A stretch of DNA of 64,000 nucleotides from Pararge aegeria (lineage: Eukaryota > Arthropoda > Insecta > Lepidoptera > Nymphalidae): the NCBI RefSeq assembly GCF_905163445.1, contig NC_053208.1:25757986-25821985 (forward strand), given 5' to 3'. Below, piece by piece: positions 60,901-64,000 of the stretch; positions within the stretch are counted from its first letter, which is position 1, and every line of letters begins with the position of its first letter. A program made the translations under genes and the position numbers. The notes beneath the pieces were generated by a model that saw only the letters and a list, made by a program, of their open reading frames with translations, did no database searches and was not told the DNA's origin.

Positions 60901-63527
60901 TCATATGTATAAATATTTTTCTTTTGAGATATTTTAATAAACTTTTCACCAGTTATAATAAAACTTTAAATGTATTGAATACTCTTTTCTATTGTTAGTG
61001 TCGTTTTTTCTACGAATGTAGAATCGGGCGAAAGATAAAATTCTTGGAAAGATGTTTATCTTGTTACGCCAAAGACGTATTACTTCTAACGCGTGTACAT
61101 AAGTACACACACGTTTTTTTTTTTAAGAATACATGTATTATTGTAATATAGTTAAATTCTCTTTGTTGGTGTTAGAAATTTATAGTTGTAAAGAATTTTG
61201 ATACTTCTATTTTGAATGATTTGTAGACATTTTAAGTTAGTTTTTGCAGCACTTCCCCATACTTATATAAGATAATCAAGGTGAGGTTTAACTAGAGTAG
61301 TAAATGTTTAATCGAACGTTTCGGGGAAGACATCGGACGATGCCATAGAGAGATCCTAAAAGAGAAGATAGAGTTGATTTTACGTTATTTATATGTGATT
61401 TCCATGTTAATTGACAGTCTAGTATCAGCCCGAGATATTTTCCATCAGTAGGTTCTTTGAGCTTGGATATTATTTATAGTGAGTGTAATATGAAAATAAT
61501 ATAGCCCAATATGTCTCATGTCCATTTCTTGAACTATGAGAAATATTTTTTTGTGATATTTAAATAAACTTTATCTAACTAGATAATGCGTCATAATAAA
61601 ATGGTTGAATCATCACATGGACACATATCTTCCTCAATAATTATGAATCGGTGACGAGGTTATAGTTATAAAATTCGTTTCTACGAAGTTGCGATCCATT
61701 CGTTCCTACGAAGTTGCGATCCACAAGTAGAAGCAAAATGTATTTCTACCAGGATCGCATAAATCCAAAGCAAGCTCAGTAAAAGTGGAGTGGGGACCCT
61801 CCGATTAAGTGTCTCTAGTGCGCAGGCGGGAATTGCTCTAAATAGATTTCACTAAACAGGTATATATACGACGCACGACTTTATTTGTTCCTCGAAAACT
61901 ATCTATTAACTATTTAATAAAATATTTTTTTAAGTCAAATGCTAACGTTTCCTATGCTGTCTCGAATACGAGTGTGCTAGTCTTTCGTTTTAGGTATGCT
62001 CTTAATAGTATTTTATCAGAAACTAAAGAGTTCTAGGCTGTGGGATATTAAGAATTGCCAAAAAAATATACTACATGCTGTAATTTTTTCGAAATTCAAA
62101 TATTGATGTGTGATATGCAGTCTCGAATAAAAGAGTTCTAGGCTTTGGAATATTACCGGTCACCAAAATAACAGTTTACCTTATGTATGTAAATCATTCG
62201 GTATTAAAATACTAGCTGTTAAAGTACTTCCCGCACCCGCAACGTACGTACCCGCAACTTCGTCTTCGCTTGTTTTGGGGCTCAAAAATATATTTTGGCA
62301 TTCTAAGTCATATATAAGTATAACATTATAACTTAAGGGTTACAAAATAGATTACGACCGATTCTCAGACCTACCAAATATACAAAAAAACAGATTAAAA
62401 TAGGTCAGTGCAGTGCTGTGTTTAAAAAGAAATTTTCCATCACACGTGCTAGTAATTAGGAACTTATTCCATCGATAGAAGGCTCATAACCTAAGATTAC
62501 ACGCGTGTTTTGGTATTTCAGCCAAATCGATTTAAAAGTTGCGACGTGATTGAGTATCAAATATACTAAGTTTCACCTTTATAATTGCCCGCGACTAAAT
62601 CGGCGTGGACTTCATAATTGGGTCCAAAAAGAAATTTAAAATGATGAAGTAATCAAAAATTTAATAAAATTTACACCCGTGTTATCACCTTTTTTACTCT
62701 ATTACAACGCAAGGTTGTAATATAGTAAAAAAGGCTGCAGTTTTGCGTTTCAGCTATTGCGCAGTAAATATGGTAGTCGCAAAATTTATATTTTTGTTTG
62801 ACGCACATAATTTAAATTAAATTTCGTGGAAATCGGCTATCACGTTCTAAACGTGTTTCCCCGTACGAAAAAGATGTTTGCAGAAAGGTGGCATAGGCTA
62901 CGGGACACGTTTAGAGCATGATAACCGAATTACACGTGGACGAAGTCGCGTGCGGAAAGCTAGAATGTTATAAAATAACAACTACATAATAATGTTTATG
63001 CTTTTTATTACGCTTTTAGCAATTATTAATGCTTTTTCCACCTGAAATAAATTTTGAGATCGGGATTAAATTAGTATTCGTTTATTTATTGAAGAATTTC
63101 TCAACTACAAGCTTGCTTAGAAGCACGTAGCTCCGCATTCAGTGGTCGGAAGACAGAATAAACATAACGAAAAAAAAAAAATTTAAAAGAGCAACTGCTG
63201 TGCTAGCGATTGCTTTTCGGTGGAATCCGCTTTCCGAACCAGTGCTAAAGAGTAGTGGTCATTCTTTAGCACTGGTTCGGAAAACGGATTGACACAGAAA
63301 ACAGACCGTTTCAAAAGTGGTTATATTAACCTACTCGAAATAACTTTGAATTTGAAAGTTACATATATTGTTACCTTATGTATTATGTATACTTTGTACA
63401 GATATTTACACATAGTTTTTTTATTTTATTTAATCTGACAGGAGGCGAACCGAATGCGGGCAGCTACAAGTTTATACACGACTCACAAGTTCAAGGCAAC
63501 TTTGCGCACGGGAAGAATCTATCATGA
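45893..63527 (+). CDS. Ten-exon gene for an unrecognised secreted, Cys-rich glycoprotein (428 aa)
   Basis: Seen: ten exons (45893-45937, 46493-46670, 47875-48107, 48521-48647, 49804-49993, 51104-51230, 52290-52371, 58092-58222, 59731-59818, 63442-63527) join to 1287 nt with no internal stop, and every intron is GT-AG with matching phase. Residues 1-15 (MWFLPCILLAGWVAE) look like a signal peptide. The rest has eight Cys (136, 151, 163, 179, 198, 213, 255, 261), enough for four disulfides, and sequons at N25, N130, N224, N281 and N426. No second membrane segment is evident. Residues 28-75 are acidic and Met/Pro-rich; 205-245 are basic and aromatic. Exons are clearly GC-richer than the introns. 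An in-frame TGA lies nine codons before the ATG, which has G at -3. Inferred: an exported, disulfide-bonded glycoprotein. I do not recognise the family. The Cys pattern at 136-213 faintly recalls the N-terminal region of insect DNA/RNA non-specific endonucleases, but I see no RGH catalytic motif, so I do not assign it. Confidence 0.85.
46000..46330. repeat. Intron 1: dispersed repeat remnants
   Basis: 'gcaagagacaattatatccc' and 'attcggccgtggctagttac' resemble repeats near 50670 and 50160. No exon signals. Confidence 0.45.
46330..46443 (-). mobile_element. S2 SINE head in intron 1, antisense
   Basis: 'gttgtgggaatcgaaccca' and 'actgcgccaatcggacgtc' are the reverse complement of the B and A boxes of S2. 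It ends about 50 bp before exon 2. Confidence 0.75.
46493..46670 (+). CDS. Exon 2: residues 16-74
   Basis: The acceptor is gacag|AGC and the donor is ATCG|gtaaag, leaving phase 1. It encodes an acidic segment with the sequon N25-I-S and the stretch MLPDEGMQTSTVVAGLMPDS. It begins about 50 bp after an antisense SINE remnant in intron 1. Confidence 0.88.
46960..47070 (+). mobile_element. S1 SINE fragment in intron 2
   Basis: 'ccgcgctgggccagcgttgt', then 'ccccttctcattgtgacagg', then 'gggccgatgtgattga'. Confidence 0.7.
47085..47500 (+). mobile_element. Jockey-like LINE 3' end in intron 2
   Basis: Encodes NRLTRNGHKLVISAYRITKV and NVILDLPLHRFKECIKTHL, parallel to 32107-32290. The family 3' UTR 'gagcaactcctgagtttctt' ... 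'gggcctacttgaaataaa' follows. A second scrap of the same 3' UTR is at 47705-47785. Confidence 0.82.
47875..48107 (+). CDS. Exon 3: residues 75-152
   Basis: The acceptor is gcgcag|GTCCG and the donor is TGCAAG|gtgatt, ending in phase 0. The exon is strongly GC-rich (for example 47990-48090) against AT-rich introns. It holds the sequon N130-G-T and the first two conserved-looking cysteines, C136 and C151. Confidence 0.92.
48240..48430. repeat. Intron 3: short dispersed repeats
   Basis: 'acactttcaattgtcaaagt' and 'ctgcgggctcattccgg' recur at 60745-60790. 'catttcgcagggcatgcaag' resembles pieces at 2010 and 39583. Confidence 0.5.
48521..48647 (+). CDS. Exon 4: residues 153-194
   Basis: The acceptor is tcttccag|GGTGCG and the donor is TTCAAAA|gtaagt, in phase 1. 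It carries C163 and C179 in a Tyr-rich stretch. Confidence 0.92.
48855..49195 (-). mobile_element. RTE-like LINE RT core, inverted part, intron 4
   Basis: The minus strand encodes KINGDYITQLRFSDDVVIMA, then LGDLNAILNDLSRVSQQVGL and RVNMSKMKI. The catalytic box reads FSDD (49034-49045) instead of FADD. It is immediately followed by the 3' part of the same type of LINE on the opposite strand. Confidence 0.8.
49207..49590 (+). mobile_element. RTE-like LINE 3' part, sense, intron 4
   Basis: 'gggcctcataagaaggctc' begins the C-terminal part; WAGQIARRTDGRWGSKVLER and GKRSVGRPPTSWTDEIKRVA follow with a frame change. It is in the same order as 17760-17282 reversed. Confidence 0.82.
49804..49993 (+). 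CDS. Exon 5: residues 195-257
   Basis: The acceptor is tcccgcag|CCACT and the donor is GATTG|gtaaaa, in phase 2. It holds C198, C213, the sequon N224-L-T and C255, with a basic stretch rich in Arg and Tyr. Confidence 0.92.
50050..50240 (+). repeat. Intron 5: repeat with (GGTCT)n
   Basis: A GGTCT microsatellite at 50140-50162 followed by 'gggaggcttcggccgtagc', which also resembles 46300-46325. Confidence 0.6.
50404..50645 (+). mobile_element. S1 SINE with recognisable A box, intron 5
   Basis: 'ggtgatagcctagtggctag' matches a pol III A box. The S1 core 'gcggtgaagggtaacatcg' and 'aatgttctcaaaggcgtgtg' follow. Truncated before the GATGAT tail. Confidence 0.75.
50805..50930 (-). mobile_element. 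RTE-like LINE 3' terminus, antisense, intron 5
   Basis: A (cat)n start, then 'aacggctgcctgcgactcgc' and 'tgtcgcccgccaaccttgtc'. In reverse complement this encodes the DIKRVAG-type C-terminus and a (gatgat) tail. Confidence 0.65.
51104..51230 (+). CDS. Exon 6: residues 258-300
   Basis: The acceptor is ttggtcag|GTATGG and the donor is ACGCAG|gtacct, in phase 0. It carries C261, the sequon N281-E-T and the motif FVGHGGKYWLALYYTQ. Confidence 0.9.
51445..51615 (+). repeat. Intron 6: dispersed repeat (copy at 42795-42960)
   Basis: 'caatctcacctgatggtaag' and 'gatacctattcacgattg' match the earlier copy. Confidence 0.65.
51945..52065 (+). mobile_element. S3-type SINE 3' tail, intron 6
   Basis: 'cgtattggagcagcgttatg' and 'gaagaaggcctttgcccaac' look like the 3' end of the S3 family (compare 59668-59690). 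Confidence 0.55.
52290..52371 (+). CDS. Exon 7: residues 301-327
   Basis: The acceptor is cgttccag|CTCTCG and the donor is GACAAGG|gtaagg, in phase 1. It encodes an aromatic segment (LSTYAVYFQAHGEYPWQSNR). The 5.7-kb intron that follows is the longest in the gene. Confidence 0.87.
52372..53689. other. Intron 7, first part: little recognised
   Basis: 'catcgacccattaccggccc' at 52527 is an S1 scrap. 52742-52760 is an (AATG)n tract. 53165-53260 is GC-richer and open on the minus strand for 61 codons, without a motif. Confidence 0.45.
53690..53963 (+). repeat. Intron 7 tandem duplication, copy 1
   Basis: Begins 'ttcatatcccactactgggt'. It lacks about 115 bp present in copy 2 just after 'gcaaagcaa'. 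Confidence 0.88.
53964..54353 (+). repeat. Intron 7 tandem duplication, copy 2
   Basis: Same start and same end ('taaaacaaaatggtt'). The extra block (about 54020-54140) ends in the inverted pair 'atcatatcttctgaagatatgat'. Confidence 0.88.
54354..55084. other. Intron 7, middle: AT-rich with nothing coding
   Basis: 'atatcatggaattccgcttc' at 54785 is a repeat scrap shared with about 25473. Confidence 0.4.
55085..57218 (+). mobile_element. Helitron-like element containing a second one, intron 7
   Basis: The outer element starts near 'tctcctttcacgatgtttgt' and ends 'gacgaagtcgcgggcaacat' + CTAG (57215-57218) before T. An inner element starts 'tctatatatatatata' near 55274 and ends 'agcgaagcgggctggaaacgg' minus one base, + CTAG (57128-57131), also before T. 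Hairpin-capable GC stretches precede both 3' ends. No Rep/helicase coding is seen, so both would be non-autonomous. Confidence 0.6.
55840..56480 (+). repeat. About five ~135-bp degenerate tandem units
   Basis: 'ggggattgcgggggcgttaa'-type phrases recur near 55848, 55980, 56122, 56256 and 56443, each followed by an A/T-rich stretch and a 'gctcctatagactccaaatt'-type phrase. The array lies inside the inner Helitron-like element. Confidence 0.75.
57250..57405 (-). mobile_element. Helitron-like 5' end, antisense
   Basis: The reverse complement begins 'tctatactaatattataaag', a 5' terminus I associate with lepidopteran Helitrons, followed by 'gaggtaacgtttgtgggttt'. Confidence 0.5.
57660..57935 (-). 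mobile_element. Jockey-like LINE 3' end in intron 7, antisense
   Basis: The reverse complement of the 3' UTR of the 31.2-kb LINE, including 'ctaccaccggttcggaaggc' and 'gagccggcaagaaattcagc'. Confidence 0.8.
58092..58222 (+). CDS. Exon 8: residues 328-371
   Basis: The acceptor is gtctccag|GTGGTA and the donor is GGACAG|gtaagt, in phase 0. The peptide runs from GGIWEQLLKANIGPDMN to MPDLMRNDGQ. Confidence 0.92.
58262..59107 (+). mobile_element. Helitron-like element H2 with intact ends, intron 8
   Basis: 846 bp from TC (58262, 'tctatacttataataaaact') to CTAG (59104-59107), inserted between A (58261) and T (59108) as Helitrons do. The 3' end has the hairpin-capable 'cgcggacgaagtcgcg' (59080-59095). 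A (TCTG)n tract lies at about 58385-58402. A second 5'-like terminus, 'tcctactaatattttaaatg', is inside at about 58752. Noncoding; copy H1 is at 28437-29151. Confidence 0.82.
59442..59690 (+). mobile_element. tRNA-derived SINE family S3, intron 8
   Basis: 'gactgcctcgttagttagtg' (A-box region), 'ggttttgaatcacgggt' (degenerate B box), a 'gcattggagcagtgtggtg' tail. It ends about 40 bp before exon 9. Confidence 0.65.
59731..59818 (+). CDS. Exon 9: residues 372-400
   Basis: The acceptor is aaaacag|GTTCAG and the donor is GCTCCAG|gtaact, in phase 1. A second in-frame acceptor (gttcag|CCAACC) six bases downstream would drop Val-Gln. The peptide is Asp/Ser-rich (DGTEDIIIGSSHMSEDAP). Confidence 0.88.
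60170..60545 (+). repeat. Intron 9 repeat (related block at 61945-62205)
   Basis: 'attctcgaatacgagtgttc', 'cagaaactaaagagttcgag' and 'gggatgttaagggttg' recur in the later block and within each block. Confidence 0.65.
60550..60705 (+). mobile_element. Jockey-like LINE 3' UTR, intron 9
   Basis: 'gagcaactgctgagattctt' through 'aggcctacttgaaataaatg' matches the 3' end at 32420-32560. Confidence 0.82.
60740..60910 (+). mobile_element. LINE endonuclease-domain fragment, intron 9
   Basis: FDSIVQKSQILMFSETWVPD has the SETW motif of the APE-type endonuclease of non-LTR retrotransposons. It is followed by ESISIPNLNMFTLS and then a stop. Confidence 0.6.
61150..61475 (-). mobile_element. Jockey-like LINE ORF2 fragment, antisense, intron 9
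   Basis: The minus strand encodes DGKYLGLILDCQLTWKSHIN, a frame break, then TLVKPHLDYLI, a stop, and VWGSAAKTNLKCLQIIQNRS. These match the region after the RT palm (compare FLGVTLDNKLQWGAHID at 31.7 kb). Dead copy. Confidence 0.75.
61679..61724 (+). repeat. Short tandem duplication
   Basis: 'cctacgaagttgcgatcca' occurs twice with one change. Confidence 0.75.
61945..62205 (+). repeat. Intron 9 repeat (related block at 60170-60545)
   Basis: 'ctcgaatacgagtgtgctag', 'cagaaactaaagagttctag' and a second 'agagttctaggctttgga'. Confidence 0.65.
62220..62965 (+). mobile_element. Possible Helitron-like element with internal hairpins, intron 9
   Basis: The 3' end 'gacgaagtcgcgtgcggaaa' + gctag (62958-62964) resembles the ends at 57215 and 59104, but is followed by A rather than T. 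It contains two strong inverted repeats (62688-62734 and 62830-62930). The 5' end is uncertain. Confidence 0.45.
62688..62734. repeat. 21-bp inverted repeat with 5-base loop
   Basis: Arms 62688-62708 and 62714-62734 (ccttttttactctattacaac and its complement with one mismatch), loop 'gcaag'. Confidence 0.9.
63185..63350 (+). mobile_element. Jockey-like LINE 3' UTR with inverted duplication, intron 9
   Basis: 'gagcaactgctgtgctagcg' and 'cagaccgtttcaaaagtgg' mark the family 3' UTR. The middle is rearranged into a 27-bp inverted repeat (63225-63251 and 63263-63289, one mismatch). Confidence 0.75.
63442..63527 (+). CDS. Exon 10: residues 401-428 and stop
   Basis: The acceptor is atctgacag|GAGGCG and the stop is TGA at 63525-63527. 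The C-terminus ends in the sequon N426-L-S. The last intron is 3.6 kb. Confidence 0.87.
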
Positions 63528-63583
63528 AGAACAACATGAGACGGTTTCTTTAATAATTGTTATACTGTATTAACTTTTTTTTA

Positions 63584-63723
63584 ATAACTGTTTTATAAAT
63601 ATAACCTAAAATAAACTATTTAAAACTAAATAAAATCTAAAACGTCCTCCAAAACAACCACAGCAAGGCACAGTTCCTAAGATGCTGGCAGCATTGCCCC
63701 TTTGGATGGCCAAACTAATTCGT
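63584..63723 (+). repeat. Dispersed 140-bp repeat in the 3' flank, with polyadenylation signals
   Basis: It starts about 57 bp after the stop codon of the secreted-protein gene and is nearly identical to 13843-13982. It holds AATAAA at 63610-63615 and 63629-63634, the first such signals after the stop. A further AATAAA-containing stretch lies near 63940. The repeat ends at 'aattcgttg', after which the two copies differ. Confidence 0.8.
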
Positions 63724-63727
63724 TGGC

Positions 63728-64000
63728 CAAGCTAACTGCCCGCTCTAGGAATTAACTTATTTCTGAAATAAAAATTAAAATCCTTCCTGTCGTTTAGCAC
63801 AGCACAGAACTCCTTTAAATTCATCGTAGATTTGAATTTTTTTCGTGCCCCAGAAAAATACACTTCGTCCACATAAATTATTTAGTGATATCTAGTTAGA
63901 GTGTAAGTAGCCCTGCCGAACTAACAACTAACAAGATGTAAAATAAATAAATCATCCTAATGCGGAAGTCCGCTTTCCCTAACTTTATAGACCTCAAAAT
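63728..64000. other. Downstream flank with no gene seen
   Basis: AT-rich sequence with another AATAAA-like stretch near 63940. No exon or repeat family is recognised. Confidence 0.5.

Overview
This looks like nuclear DNA from a butterfly or moth. It is AT-rich and packed with tRNA-derived SINEs, RTE-like and Jockey-like LINE fragments, Helitron-like elements and hairpin MITEs of kinds I associate with Lepidoptera. The species cannot be named from the sequence. Nothing in it is bacterial or viral: there are no operons, CRISPR arrays, tRNA genes or rRNA genes. The repeat-family names rest on recognised motifs and general memory, not on a database search.

The one host gene I can build is on the + strand in the right-hand 18 kb. 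Ten short, GC-richer exons from 45893 to 63527 join without a frame break into a 428-residue protein. It has a signal-peptide-like start, eight cysteines after that segment and five N-glycosylation sequons. All nine introns start with GT and end with AG. I do not recognise the family.

The left-hand 45 kb appears to be intergenic. Region by region: 1640-6784 is a two-level tandem array, with 0.7-kb monomers that contain inverted repeats and a recent 2.28-kb duplication. 7600-8160 is a TG-rich tract. 9.9-17.8 kb holds SINEs, two kinds of foldback MITE and an RTE-like LINE end. 22.8-25.0 kb holds LINE and SINE pieces. 28.4-33.0 kb holds a Helitron-like element, Jockey-like LINEs, a hAT-type MITE with a perfect 8-bp target duplication, and a tRNA-SINE. 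36.7-39.2 kb holds a 1.1-kb tandem duplication followed by a CpG-rich patch. 39.8-45.7 kb holds more LINE, Helitron and SINE pieces, including a nested SINE.

The introns of the gene are also full of transposon debris: a LINE with an inverted 5' part in intron 4, a nested Helitron-like composite in intron 7, a well-bounded Helitron in intron 8, and LINE pieces and hairpins in intron 9. A dispersed repeat begins about 57 bp after the stop codon and holds the first AATAAA signals.

I found no convincing new biological system. The items most worth following up are the unrecognised secreted protein, the hairpin-bearing array at 1.6-6.8 kb and the structured foldback family at 11.3 and 13.2 kb.
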